From NCBI GenBank assembly GCA_027886175.1, contig JAJNNQ010000023.1, positions 193,501 to 257,500 of the forward strand: a DNA stretch of 64,000 nt. The letters run 5' to 3'. A program made the translations under genes and the position numbers. Source of the DNA: Phylloscopus collybita (taxonomy: Eukaryota > Chordata > Aves > Passeriformes > Phylloscopidae). Shown in pieces: positions 20,961-34,138 of this stretch; position 1 is the stretch's first letter; each line of letters opens with the position of its first letter. Under the pieces are notes generated by a model, which was not told the DNA's origin, searched no databases, and saw nothing but the letters and a program-made list of their open reading frames with translations.

Positions 20961-23900
20961 AACATAAGGTTCCAAAAGTTCAAGTAACTTTCTGAAAAGA
21001 AGTTAAGTTTTATTTCCACAGTTGCTTCTTTGCACTTCCTGATTCCAGTGAGGGAGGAAGCGGGGGAAAACTCAAACCCCAGAAGGGTCTTAATGTTTCA
21101 GGTTTTAATCTCATGTCTGTGAGCTCTTGGCAGATTGGTCCAGTTCCCAGCCTTGCGCTGCTGGAATCTCCTGAAGTGCTGGGGCAGTTGACACCATAAA
21201 ACTGGGCAACACATGAAGATTTAGGGACATTTTAAGATAGTCTAAATCACTGTGACGTGCCTGAACCGTGTGTTTCCCTGCTCAGTTGCCTCTCAAGGTT
21301 TAAGGCCTGGAAACACGAGACAGTGGGTTCCAGTGGCTTCTGTGCTGGCAGAGTAAGGCCAGAGGTGTGTGGGCACCACAGCACATCCTGTGAGTGCCTC
21401 TGGGGCACAGTGGTGGTCACCACTGGTGCCTGCTGTCCTTCTCCAGGTGTCCCTGGGGGTTCCTGTGCTCCTCTGCCCAGCTGAGAGGACATGGTTGTCC
21501 CACTGCTGATGAGGAGCACAGCTTATCCAGGCCTCTCCTGCTGCTCTGGAGAAATCTTCAGTGAAAATGAGGTCTTTTGATGTGAAGCATCTAAGTCAGC
21601 AACCTGTACACATGGCATTATGCTGCTCAGAGTTTCCTTGTGTGTGCACTGTAGCCAGAAGGAACACACTTAACATACAAAAGCTGTTGTTCTACTAAGG
21701 AAAAAAAAAATCCATTCACAAGCTTGTTTGAAAGATTTCCTCCCCCCTTCATCTTAACCAAGGGACTGGCATGTTAATAAATGCAAGCCCCGAGAATCTG
21801 CATGCTGCTCAGACACTGTGAACGGGTTTCTCTGCAGCCTGGGTGCTGCTCACCCAGCCCGAGAGCACACCCTGCTCCAGAGCTGGTTCTGCCACCTCCA
21901 GTCAAGTCAGGGACACAGCCCTGCCTTAGGATGTGTCAGATTTATCTGCAAAGCAGAGCTGATAGTGTATGAACTTTGACAGGAATTAAGAATGTGATAA
22001 TTTTGCAAGTCATTCTTTATGATGTCCTTATGAAAGGCATCAAAGGTTGCCTGTTGGAAATTACTGGAAGCTAAATTTAAATATGTTCCTCTTCCGTCCA
22101 CAATCTTGTCACCATCTTGCTGCCATGTTCCAGTGGGCCCATGAATCTAGATCTCCTTCTTTTCACCATCAATTCCTCTAAGCATTCTCTTGAAGTTGAT
22201 TTGAATATGCATTGCCCAATACTCTTCCTTTTCCCAGACCTCAGTTTGTCTCACTATGAGGTGAGAAAATCCTTCCTGATGGTTTCATAAGTCCACACGA
22301 TGTAGCATTTGCCAACATTGGTTAAATCTAAATAAATAAACCCATCTGTTCACCAAAACCTGTTTCTTCTGTGATGTCAAAGCTGGCCTTGGTGACATCA
22401 TTAATCATCACAGGAATTGCTGTGATGCCCCAGGAAATTACTGGCTAAAGCAGTCAGGAGCCAGTTACTGAATGAAGAAAATTATTCTCTTCAGATAAGA
22501 GCATGGGAAAAGAAAGAATGGAAATTTAAAACAGGTTAAAGGATCTTTTAGTGTGCAGAATGTAATACTCCCCTGTGTGGCAGAGATGAATTTTTGTTTT
22601 TGCAAGGTAAAGAACCTCCAAGGAAATACATTCTAAATAGGCTGATGTATCCCTGTATAATAGGAAGAGAATGCCACAATTCTAAATCTGTGTGCCTGGA
22701 GATAAATGAAAGGGGGAAACTCTGAGGGCTACACCCCAATGCCTCCTGATCCCAGAAACCTCCTTCATGCACATGACTTGGCTAAGATATGCCAAGCTGG
22801 ATCTGCCATCTGATCATTTCCAGTGCTCTTGCTGCCGTGTGTTATACATCCAGGATGTAATTTGCTTTAGTGAAATTGTCATTTTCAGTCCTAAATTGCT
22901 GGTGGCCACTGGGCTAAAGACAGCTCTCCAAAAGTGACCTTGATGATCACACACCATTACCGACCTCTTGTTTAAATTGCAGAGAAACACTGGGGCTGCA
23001 TAATAAGATGTTGATTGTCAGGCTGAGCAAGCCAACTGAGGTGGAGATGATGTTGGGAAGAACTGCTGCTCTGACATCTCTGCCTGCACTGTTCAAAATG
23101 CTTTTCTTGAGTCTCTGTTCATCCACTCTCTTCCCTCAGCAAACTTCCTGGAGATTTCTACTTTCTACTCTTCTTGGACAAATACTTTTCAGAATAAGCA
23201 GGGAGGCAGGGGGAAAGCATTTTTTTATGCCTTGGTGAAGTGATAAAAAACCAAAAAATCTCCATGTTCTGCAGCCCTTGAACCATTGTTCCTTTGTGCT
23301 TTTGGCAGAAATGTTTGGGCTGTATTGATTTCTTGTGAAATGAAATGTTAACAAATGTGTAGCAACAATGGAAGTTGTTTCCTTCTCTTTCTTGTGAATT
23401 TTCTGAGCCTGGAGGATTTTTTGACCTTTATTCCCTGAGCTCCTGGTTGGAAATTGAATGAGGTTCACGGGAGAACAGTGTAACAATTAGTGGTTGTTAT
23501 AAATGGGCTAATTTCTTTCAGTGGTGTGATCAGCTGGCTCCTCTCTCTGTGTCACATGAACCTGCCCGAGATGTCAAAAGTGACAACAGTTAAATATCCG
23601 TGAAATATCCGTGAAACTTTGGACACAAGTCATTATAGAAATGATGCTACTAACTCTTTTTTTTCTTACAATTTCAAAATTTATTAATAAGGATTCTCTT
23701 GGAGGGGGAAGCTCCTTGGCAAGTTAATCTCATTCCTGGCTTGGCCCTGGGTTTTCTGCAGTCTGTGAGCCCAACCAAGCTTTACAGTGCCCTGCAAGCT
23801 GAGGAGCTGCTGCTCCCACACCACGCTCCTGAGGTGCCTGCAGCCGTGGGGGAGAAAACCTGAACCTTACTGTGCTATTTTCCATCTCCTAGCAGGGAAA

Positions 23901-26689
23901 AAGGCCGCCCGGGGAAATCGATGGGGATCAGCTCCTCCTGGTGCCCACTGAACTGTTGGTTTTATCCAAATCTCGGCAAGGTGCGTCCAACCCCGGTGCT
24001 TTGTGTTGTAGCACAGCTCCTGAGCTGCCCTCCTGCCCTGCTGGATGTTCCCTGCTCTGATGAATCAATCCCATCATATTCTACTCCTCCATGCCTGACC
24101 TCCCTGCACTGCAGGGCTGTTTGCAGGGTTATCCAGGTGCATGCTGTAAGTGGGAGCTCCCAACACTCTCTCCCTGCTGTAGTTTATAGCTCTCACTGCT
24201 CTGGCAGGGAACAAAAGGATCTGACCTTCCTGAGGGCAAGCAGGGAAGTTACTAAATAACCGAGCTCTCCTTTCCCCAAAAGGCTGTAAATTGTGCTGAA
24301 ATGGTGGTTTCACAATATGCCAGATGAGAAGCTGCTGTCGGCCACCAAATGATTTTTAATTGAACATGAACCAGAGGAAATGCTTTACCCTGGAAAACTC
24401 CCACCTTCTCTCTCCTGCAGAGCACACACGTGCTGCCCGCCCTTGTCTCAGCCTGATGGAAGCACTGGCAGCGTCCCGTGGCTCAGGGAAGTTTCTGGTC
24501 CACCCCAGCAAAGGACACAGAGATTCCCCCCATGCTGGTGTCTCCTGGAGTGCTCAGGGACAGCTCATGGTCCTTGGGCTGGCTGAAGATCTGTGCCTGC
24601 TGGGGTCAGGAGGGCAGTGCTGGAGAGCCCACGGCACCTTGTGGGTTTGGGTTGTTTGTTTTGTTTTGGGGACAGCCTGGAAGGGGCACCGAGCATCCCA
24701 GCCTGGCGAGAGGCATCCCCACCCAGGGCAGGGAGATGGAACAAGCTGCTCTTTCAGGTCCCTTCAACTCAGACTTTCCTGGGATTGTGTGCAGGTCCAC
24801 TGTGCCAGAGGGTTGAGGGAAAAAATAGAGGAAATGGCTCTGCTCTGTTGAGAAAACTTTGATTAATGGTGGCAGAACAAGGTCCCAAACCTGAAGGTAA
24901 ATGAACTGGATTTGTGCTGCCTGTCCTCCAGCTGTAGCTTACATTTCTGAAGAAAGCAAGACAAGAAGTGCCACAAGACACCTCTTTTTTTTTACCTGTG
25001 CAACTCTTATTGAAGATCCTAAAAATCTTCCCTTCTTTAGAATTTAATCCTTCAAAGATGGCTCTTACACACCTTTTTTCCTCCTCTTGGTTATTTTCTT
25101 CCATGCTTTGACATTATTATGGGAGGGACATTACTGAGCTCCAAAGTGTGGAAGAAATGGTTCAGAGCCAAACAGCTCTGCTGGAAAAAAAAAAAAAATT
25201 ATTTCCATGGCTTCTCTAAATTCAGCCAACTTGGTTTTCTGTGGCTCCAGTTTTATAGGAGAGATTTCTGAAGTCCTACCCTGAGGTCACCAGTTTGTGG
25301 GAAAGTACTTGTGATTTCTCCCTCCCCAGCCAATAACCATCAGTGCTACTTTTCACACCATTGCAGAATGACCCTAATTAGGCTTATTAAAGTTAGTTCT
25401 GTACTAATGTTGTGGCCACAAGGCCTCTGCATATGCACAGACATTGCTGATGCTGAGTTCCTGCTAAAGCCAGTGAGGCTGGATCTGTGCTGAAAACTGG
25501 ATGTCAGGGATGGTGAGAACAAACACCGTGGCCATATATCACTGCATTTTGTTGTAAGAGAAGATTTTCTGATCACTGCTGAAATGTTTGATAGGTTGTC
25601 TACAGATGGAAGCAGGAGTCTTACATAAAATAAGTTCTGAACCAGCAATTTCCTCAGATTAAAGCAGAATCCTGAGGCTTTGGGGTTTTTTCCTGTCAAG
25701 GAAAAGAGGAGTTTAACATTTTTATTCCATGTGATTGTGACTGAGCACTATCCTGGTGTCTTCATGCCTCCCCACCAAGTATTGCTGCTGCTGTACCAGT
25801 TGCAGTTTCCTCTGAGCTTTTTCCTCTCCGGGGCAGTTTCCCAGCACAGGCAGGAGCAGCACAACCCCCAGGGAGCTCCCAAGCCCTGGCTCATGTCTCA
25901 TGCAGCTTTCCCACCCAGAAATGCTGTCCCTGCCCATCCTGGTACCCCCAGAGTGAGCAGAAGCTGCAGGAGGTGACAAGAGGCTTGAGGCTGTGCCAAG
26001 GTGTGCCCAGCTGAGCTGTAAGGCTGCCCTTGCACCCTGCAGGGCTGGATCTCTGTCCTGCCCTGGGATCAGATGTCCCCAGGGACCACAGGAGCCTCTC
26101 TCGCTCGTTCCATGCTTCAGCAAGACACAGCACTTTTCTCTCATGCAAGTTTGAGCCTTCTCCTTATCTGCTGCTGGGTTATGATTTCCAGGAAAGGCCT
26201 CCCAGTGCCTGCCTTTGTTCTTTGGCCAGTTGGAGCCTCAGGAAGGAGACGTGCAGGGTGGACACGAGTGTGCCCAGGTTTGATTCGTTGTAGCAGATCC
26301 TATTGAGAACTTCTCAAGCTTCACCACTGCCATGACTTCTCCTCTGGGTTATGGTTCATTAAGTAAAGTTATGGCTCCTTAGATAGAGGCTACATGAGAA
26401 CTTCCCACTGAGTTTCTTAAGAGTTCTTGGTTTTGGTCATTCTGAGCTTTTCAGAAGCTTGGTGTTGAATGTGTTAGAATAGATGGAAAGAGTTCAATTG
26501 TTTTGGGGGGGAAGTTTGCTTTAGGCCATTCACAGAGAAGAAAGGACACCACCTAAAGATGTTCCCCCAAAGTATTTCTTCCTTCCCACTGATTTCCCAA
26601 GAGCTGAGGAAGTGGGCAGTCGATTATGCAGAAGAGCCACCACAGGTCAAGGGAAGCCTTGTGAGCAGCTGCATATGAACAGTGGCTGC
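20961..26689. other. Non-coding stretch, nothing specific recognised
   Basis: This is 5.7 kb of unique-looking DNA without recognisable exons, RNA genes or CR1. Minor features are A-runs at about 21701 and 25183-25198 and an 11-bp tandem duplication at 23592-23613. Confidence 0.55.
23592..23613. repeat. Two-copy 11-bp tandem duplication
   Basis: AAATATCCGTG occurs twice head to tail, a simple local duplication. Confidence 0.9.
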
Positions 26690-27290
26690 TCTCACAAATC
26701 CATTGCTACCCTTTGCTGTGGAGATCCCTAATTAGACAGGAGCGCTGGAATCTTTCCAACACGTCTCTCCCCTGCTGGCTGCCCTCCCATTTGGTCATGC
26801 TAAACGAGTAGGTAAATAGGCCTTTCATGAAATCTAACACCCGCCCTACCTAATCCCCCCTGCCTTCAAACTGTGGGGCTAATCAGTTGTTTTGACATAA
26901 CTGGGATCCAAATTCTATAAGGAACATTGCCAAGAAAAGTTCAAATCCAAGACCAAGATTAATGAGAACTTCAAAGAAATTTGCCACCAAATGTTACTAA
27001 TTTAGTACACCCTCTGTTTGAAACCAATGACCTAATTGGAAACTATATTCTTTAAAAGCCTTTATGTTCCAGCTCTTTAGTATTCGAGAGGTGACTTCTG
27101 AGATCAGAGTGGGTTTATGTCATTCGGTGGGACAGGACTGTTGATTTCCACTCCCACCTCCCTAAAACTGGGATAAAATATCCTGCATTAGGTGATTGTG
27201 CTCTTAATGCACAATAAATAACAGGTTTGTAATCAGACAAACAATTTCCTCCTGTTCTCCAATAACTGAGTATAATATTACAAATCCTTT
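26690..27290. other. AT-rich candidate conserved non-coding block
   Basis: Repeat-free and AT-rich, with clustered CCTAATTAG, GGTCATGCTAAACGAG, ACCTAATTGG and TTTAGTAC-type words. Composition and motif density recall vertebrate non-coding elements around developmental genes. No open frame or RNA fold stands out. Confidence 0.28.
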
Positions 27291-27889
27291 AAAGCTGGTT
27301 AGAGAAATGAAAGGTCTGATTGACTTTGCTGCTTCATGTTGCCAAAAAATCAGCACATCAAAAAAATTGTACATAATGGAAAAATGCATGCTGTTTCACA
27401 GAGCTGTTGGTACTACCTCTGCCCTCCCAGAGTTTCACGATGGTCCAAACAACTCCATGCTCTGCACTTGGCCATGGATTTGGGAAGAAAACCTGAGGAG
27501 AAACGAGATCATTTATGCCTTTAGCAAAGATCAATCAACCTGCTGTGGGGTCAGGCATGCTGCTGTCAGCTCAGGCGCTTCTCTGTGCCCTGTGTTCTTC
27601 CAGATCCCTGCAGAGCTCCACACCTTCCTGAGAGGGTCCTGCTGTCACCTGAGATGAGGTTGTTTGTCCTGCACCCCACTGTGCTGAACCTCACCCCTAG
27701 AGCCAGGACAGAGGCAAACTCATTCTGCAGGGTTTTCCCAGAAGATGAAGTGGGATAGAATGAGGTCCAGCTGGGAGTTGTCTGACCTGCTGCTGCAGGT
27801 GGGAGTTTTGTGTAGATGCACTTGCTAAATCACTGACTGCAGGGAGACGGTGTGACAGCTCAGGGTTGTATCTTCACATCCTGAGCACC
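27291..27889. other. Non-coding stretch, nothing specific recognised
   Basis: Ordinary sequence between the AT-rich block and a CR1 copy. Confidence 0.5.
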
Positions 27890-28323
27890 AGTGGATCACA
27901 GATCCCCAGAAGGTTTGGGGTTGAAAGGCACCTTAAATCCCCCCCAGTGCCCCCCTTGCCCTGGTAGGGACACCTCCCAGTGCCCCAGGTGCTCCCAGCC
28001 CCAGTGTCCAGCCTGGCCTGGGGCACTGCCAGGGATCCAGGGGCAGCCCCAGCTGCTCTGGGCACCCTGTGCCACCCTGCCCACCCTGCCAGGGAACAAT
28101 TCCTGCCCAAGATCCCATCTAAACCTGCTCCCTGTCAGAGTGAAGCCTTTCCCCCTTGTCCTGGCACTCCAGGCCCTTACAAACAGTCTCTCTCCATCTT
28201 TCCTCTTGGTTCCCTCCAGGTGCTGGAAGGCCACAATGAGGTCACCCCAAAGCTTCTCCCCTCCAGGTGAACAACCCCAATCCTCTCAGCCTTTCCTCCC
28301 AGCAGAGCTGCTCCATCCCTCTG
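27890..28323 (-). mobile_element. CR1 LINE 3' fragment, copy 1 of a near-identical pair
   Basis: This is the reverse complement of the CR1 3' end. Its 3' terminus is at the left (diverged GGTTTGGGGTTGAAAGG...CCTTAAA) and the body runs to CTGCTCCATCCCTCTG. From 27967 to 28323 it aligns without gaps to 46669-47025 with about 350 of 357 bases equal. It is non-coding: only the tail beyond the reverse-transcriptase frame is present. The open frames across it are shadows. Confidence 0.95.
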
Positions 28324-30140
28324 GTGCACAGCAAGCAGCGACGAAGCAAAATCTTCTCAAAAAAATCCTCATTGGTTTTCTGGGCAGAATAACAGCTCTG
28401 GAAGGATCTGTAGAGAAGATTTTGGTCCACAGCCCTGCATAACCCCGAGGTGAATTATTTGGGATGCACTGCAGCTCCTTTCAGGCACTGGAGGACCTGG
28501 GATACCTGATTTGCCAACGCTGCCATCTCCCACAGGGTCTGTATCACAGTGCTGAGGTGACAGACACACCTTGGAAGAAGGAATGTCATATTTTGACATA
28601 AAGCCAGGCTTGAGCATTTTACCTGCTACTGCACAGGGGGTTGAGAAGCTTCTCTGGAGCCAGGGGACACAACATTCAGACCTGACACACTCTGAGGATT
28701 TTCTAGTAATTTGGACATAAAAGTCAGTTTTTAATGGAGGTTACATGATCTCTCAGGCTGAGAGCTGGTGTTTTCCATTCATAAATCACAGTGGAATTCC
28801 CCCTTTCTGCATAAATTAAAATGCAGAGAGTAGTTATCAGTTTAAAAATAAATAAAGGAATAAAAAAAAAAGAAAAGGCTGGAGCACTTTGGATGTATTC
28901 AGCCTTTAAGAAAGATTCCTTGTTTTCACATCAGTGATATTTTGCCAGTAAAAGCTTGGTGAACATCAAGGAAGGTTTTTCTTGGGTTATTTTCAGAAAA
29001 CAGTTTAAAAAAAAATTAAAAAGCCCGAACTAAATGTGGCCCTTTGCTGGCTGAGAAGCTGGTTCCTGCTGGGTGTGTGTTACCTCATGCAGGCTGGGTA
29101 CTCAGCCTGGTGCAGATGGGTGAGGTTTGAGCAAGCCCAGCTCAGCTCTGTGATTCTCCCCCCCAAAGGTGTTCCTGGGCGTGCCCAGTGCTGCCAAACT
29201 CATTTTTCGGACATTTATTGTCTCTGCTGAGTGAAGATCCTTCCCCGCTCCGGGGAGGGCAGGGCTGTGTTTGCAATCCTGCATCTGCTGAGGAGAGCTG
29301 GATATTGCAGTGATTTCCTCTTCAGGCCTTACAGGCCTTGTGGGGTTCGTGCCACCTTAGGAGTCTGGGCAGAGTTTTAAAGGCTGAAGTGTGGGAGAGA
29401 CCAAATTTCCCAGAAAAGGGAAATTTGTGTTTTATAAACCCCGCAGTACCCATTTTGCTCACATCCATTTTATGATTATAATTACTTAGATCACTTTTTA
29501 GATGAAGAAAAACAATAATGAAAGGGTAACTAAATAAAAAAGCTCAGAAAAAAAGAAGGAAAACACTGTGGTTTCTGTTCAGAAATTTTAACCCTTCAGT
29601 TAGAAGAAAAGCTGGATTTTTAGAGGTGAGGGAAGAGGCTGGCTTGCAGCTACATGTATTCCACTACTTTAGCCTGCTCTTTTTTTATTCTTCCCCTTAA
29701 AGGAAGGTGAATCTCCCATGCCTTCTCTGTGCTTAAATGAGCTGTGACTCTCCAGATGTCTGCAATAAAATTGGGCATTACTAATACATATATATATTAA
29801 ATATTAGCTCTGTGCACACACATGATGCATACACATGCATAATGCAGTTCAAGTGAGTTTAGAGGGCAGGTCCAAGCTCCAGAAGATCTTTGTCTCCTCA
29901 CCTCTGTGTGATGGGCACTGGAAAGAGCTTACCCAGGGGTTCTGGTTGCTCCATCACGGGGGAATTACTGGTGCACAGAGCTGCTGCTGGGAGCTCCCAG
30001 GAGACTTGTGGGAATAAACTCCAGGATTTCCTGCCCAGGAGAGGTCTAATTCCCACAGGAATGCCTGTGGCAGACACACCCACGGAGTCCATCCTTGCTG
30101 GGGGGCACAGAGGGGGAGGCTGGAGCTCAGCCCCGGAGAA
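28324..30140. other. Non-coding stretch with small A-rich and TA-rich runs
   Basis: A-rich low complexity occurs at about 28845-28880 and 29005-29025. There is an AT/CA-rich patch at about 29785-29845 (ATACATATATATATT, then CACACACATG). No gene is supported. Confidence 0.55.
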
Positions 30141-30200
30141 GGGGGATTGAGGGGGGATTGAGGGGGGATTGAGGGGGGATTGGGGAGGGGATGGGGGCTG
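30141..30200 (+). repeat. G-rich 11-bp minisatellite
   Basis: Four tandem units of ATTGAGGGGGG are followed by GGGGATTGGGGAGGGGATGGGGG. The + strand has more than four runs of at least four G separated by short loops, which fits a G-quadruplex-forming sequence. Confidence 0.9.
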
Positions 30201-31891
30201 CAGCAGATCGGCTCTGTCGGCTGATGGGGCGTTCCTGGGTGCCCAAGCCGTGGAGCAGCTGTCCCCCCCCGGCCCATCCTGTCTGAGTTCCTGCAGGGCT
30301 CGCTGACCCACCTGCTGTGCCTGGGGCAGCACCAAATGTCTGTGCCCCCCTGGCAGAGTCCCCTGTCGGGCTCTGAGTCTGAACGAGGCTTTTCAGCCCC
30401 AAACAACTGATTTTATGTGAACTAGATAAATAATTTAGATAATCATCACTCTGTTGGTGTTTTGGGCCCCACTTCAGATTCCAGCAGAGAGATTATAATC
30501 CTCTAGGTGCTTTGGAGTGAGATAATTTCCAAAATAAGTGAAACCTCGGGCCAGGGACTGATGGTTGCTGGGGACCCTGTGTCCTCATAAAGACCTCTCA
30601 TCCCTTTTCCAGCTCTCTGTGCTGGAAGCTGCTCTCCTTCCTTGTATGATAACCTCAAACCCCACAATGTTTAGGAAGCTTGTTCTTTCCAGGGTCTTCT
30701 GCTGCCCTGGGCTGTGCCTGGCTGTTTGAGATGCCCACAGAACACCACAGGCATTGCCTGAGCTACCTCTGTCAGGTTTGATGAATTTTATTGATCTTTT
30801 CTGGGTGTTTAACCCCAAAATAGACACAGCATCCTTTTCTGATTTGTGAGCCCTGGGAAGCAAGTGCCGTGAACCTCTTCACCCACTGCAAAGAGCGTGG
30901 CAGGCTGCAGGGAAAGCCAGCACACACATTGGCTGCTCTGCAGTGGCAATCAGGAAGGGAATTAAAATTATGATATGTTGCCATGGTAATGAAGTCCCAG
31001 GATTTGGCCAGGAGAAAAGTGGGGTTGTAGCTAGTTGCTCATGAATTCCTCAGTAGGCTTTTCAATACTCTGTTTCCTTTAAATGAAATTGGAGAAAGAC
31101 TTGCAGTTCATAGTGGGGATAAAATTTTTATGAAGCTAAATCTAGGCAGTGTTTTAGTGTCAGTCAGCATTAACCCACAGCATGAACACATAAATAATTG
31201 AAATTTCAAATACCCCTGGATTAGAGCACCAGCAGCACTTGAGGGCCAGTGTTCCATGGGTGTCCCAGAAGCTCTCCAGCCTCTGCTGCAGCATCCTGGG
31301 ATGGAAGCACCCGTTCCTGCCTCCTCCCCTGCCCCACCTCTCAGAGTGTCTCTTCCAGCAGAATGAAACAAGACAAATCCAGCAGTTCCTCTGGCTTGGG
31401 GAAGGTGAGCTGAGCTGCTCAGGGAAATGCTTGCAGCTCTCCTGAGGACCAGGTTTCTCCTTGCCCACAGGCTCCCTGCAGTCAGCAGGGTGGATGGAGT
31501 TTGTGTGTTGGACACCCACTCTGCCCCTGCCAGAGCCCAAATGAAGACAATCCTGACACCAAGACCATCCTGACACCCCTGATTCAGGCAAACACTTAAC
31601 AAAAAAATCATAGAAATGTAGCAGAGGGAAGAGATTGCAAAGCACTCCTTATTTGTGAGGAGGGTGATGTTGGGTTTTGAAAGTGAATATTCTATGGAGA
31701 TAATTTAAAATTTTGAAAAAGTTTTTGTATTTTGGACCAACCATGGCCTTAGTTCTGTCCTTACATCTGTGACAAGTTTAAGTCAGGCAGGCTGAAGATT
31801 AATTTGGAAAGAAAAAAATAATGGTATAACCCAAGCTTTGAATATTTTCATCAAGAATAATACCAAGAAAAAGAAACTGGCCCAAATAATA
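30201..31891. other. Non-coding stretch, nothing specific recognised
   Basis: GC-rich at first, then mixed. Overlapping open frames of 145-167 codons here have no recognisable domains. Confidence 0.5.
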
Positions 31892-31933
31892 TTTTCTCTC
31901 TCTCTCTTTTTTTTTTTTTTTTTTCCCTTCCCA
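31892..31933. repeat. (CT)n plus poly-T pyrimidine tract
   Basis: A run of CT dinucleotides passes into about 19 T and then CCCTTCCC, all pyrimidine on the + strand. Confidence 0.95.
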
Positions 31934-33986
31934 TCTCCCTTGTTTTAGAGACAAATGAGAAAATAGAGGGTGAAAACAGATCACTCATCTGCAGGACAGG
32001 ACAGAGGACCAGCAGGAAAAGGAAGGGGACAAAACCAAAGCACAAGAAAGTGAGTTTTCAGAGCTTTTAAGGCCCATTGTCAGGGAGAAAAAAGAGACAT
32101 TTTCTGTGACAGTGAGATGTCCTACATCAAAAAAGAAGCTCTGGTGAAAATGCTTCACTAGAGAGCAAGAAACGCCATGTGGAGGCTCCCAGGAAGACAG
32201 GGATGTGGTTTCCCTCTCCAGCAGGGACAGAGCTCCCGGGCCCTCCCTGGCTGCTGCCCCTGCAGGGCCCCTGGGCTGGGTGGGCAGCAGACCCTGCCAG
32301 GCCCAGGGCTCTTCAGGTGCTCAGGGATGCAGGAGTGGGCAAGGGTGCTGAGTTGAAGCAGCTTTTCTTTCTATTGCTGCGTTTGAATGACTTCTAGAGC
32401 TGGTTGGAAACACAAAATCACTCTGGAGTGACCAGTGGAGAGAATCTCCTGTGTAAACTTTTCATGTTCTATAAACCTCCACATTTGGCTTGTTTTATTT
32501 AAATTTAAAAATCAGAAATGCCCCCATGAACCTGCTTTAGTTTTTTCCCACTGTTTTAAAATAATATTTCTCAATAATGGCTTAGATTCACTTTCCATTT
32601 CCAGTACAAACTTGAATATCAGAATCAATTTGAACAGTGCAAACAGAATCAGTTGAGACAGGCAAATTTACAAGGTGCTGATCCTGGACAGAGATTTTTG
32701 AAAATTCTTCCGTTTGAAAGGTTTGTCATTCAAATGTTTGCTAAGTCAAAGCTGACAATCATAAATCTCTAGCAGCATGTTCAAGAAAGGTATGTTAATA
32801 AATCTGAGGTTGGGATTGCCTCCAATTTCCTGCCAGCAACCATGCTGCAGAAACTAAATAAAATAAACAGGGAGAAGTTAAATCTGAGCAGGACTATAGC
32901 ATTATTTAAGGGCAATTTTTACTTAGGCAAAAGTTTTCCAAAACTTTTAATGGCCTTTTGTGATAAAAGCTCCCATTTAGGTAAGTTTCTCTCAAACGTT
33001 TTTTCAAAACAGTAAAATTAAACTGTTAAAACCCCAGAGGTAACAACATGCCACTTCAGCCAAAACAACTAAAGCTTCCAGCTTAAAAACAAACTGTATT
33101 TTACTGGGCAAATGAAAGCTTCCAAAGGAAATATGAACTGCTTCTTCAGGAAAAGTGGGAAGTGGGAAGACACCCCACTTTCTGAATGCGTTCTTCCAGC
33201 AAAAGCACTCTAAAACAAATTCTCCTTTCCCACGAGGAACGTGCACATCTCCTATCAGCTGACAAGGATTGTGTGTTGGCATTAAGGGTAGTTGCTAAAA
33301 GACCTAAACCAGAAGCAGCGGGTGGGTTCCCTGGGCTGGGTGCTGCTGCCCACCTGCTGGAGCGCCAGGCAGGCTCTGAGCTGCTGCCCTGAGTGAGGAG
33401 AACTGGCACACAAACACAGGGCTCTCATGGCCAGCCTGCAAGTGTCAAATTCTGTCACACTGGTCTCAGGGGTGTTCATTTTAATCAGTGCCTGGATGGT
33501 CAGATTAGGTCTGTTTGCTGTCTTTTGTGAAATCTCTGCCATTCAGCATTAGTGCAGGTCTAATTTTACAGTGTTATTGTTACAGGAGGTAATACAAGCC
33601 CCAGAATGCTGGCAGGGAAATAAACTTTTGAGGTGCATGCCAGTAGTCAGTTCTCTGAACTGGTTAATTTACTAACTGGTAAATGAGATCAAACAAAACT
33701 TTGACTTTCAGCTCAAACAGAGCCATCACCCCTCTCCATTAAGTTCTCCCCAATGCTTTTTAATTACATTTCTGTTCTTTGCAGTTCTCTGGCAAGGGAA
33801 ACTCAGTGAAGGGGGAGGACCACAGCTCCTTCTGTGACCATGTGTGCTGATTAGACCTGGGAAGCAACAGAAGCTTTGAAATGCCACATCTCCTGCCAGA
33901 GGGCTGTAATGACCTTGAATCCAGAGCCTTGCTCTTGTCTGTGCTCCTTGGAGCTCTCTTTGCCTGTCTCTTGGCAGACACATTTT
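31934..33986. other. Non-coding stretch, nothing specific recognised
   Basis: The part 32430-33080 is AT-rich and repeat-free and may include conserved elements. No gene or CR1 is seen. Confidence 0.5.
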
Positions 33987-34138
33987 CATGGAATCATAGA
34001 ATGGCCTGGCTTGGAAGGGGCCTGAAGCTCATCTGATTGCACCCCTGCCATGAGCAGGGACACCTTCCCCTAGCCCAGCTTCTCCAAGCCCTGTCCAGCC
34101 TGGCCTGGGACACTGCCAGGACTGGGACAGCCACATCT
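33987..34138 (-). mobile_element. CR1 LINE 3'-end fragment
   Basis: It starts with GGAATCATAGAATGGCCTGG, the reverse complement of the CR1 terminal repeat, and continues through TTGGAAGGGGCCTGAAGCTCATCTGATT to GACACTGCCAGGACTGGGACAGCCACA. It is heavily 5'-truncated and moderately diverged. Confidence 0.93.

Noticed and set aside
27891..28442. 183-codon open frame on the + strand
   Set aside because: It runs through a reverse-oriented CR1 non-coding tail. A similar frame recurs at 46620-47150 only because the CR1 copies are near-identical.
30141..30200. Interstitial telomere-like repeat
   Set aside because: The unit is ATTGAGGGGGG rather than TTAGGG, and there is no TTAGGG array in the window.
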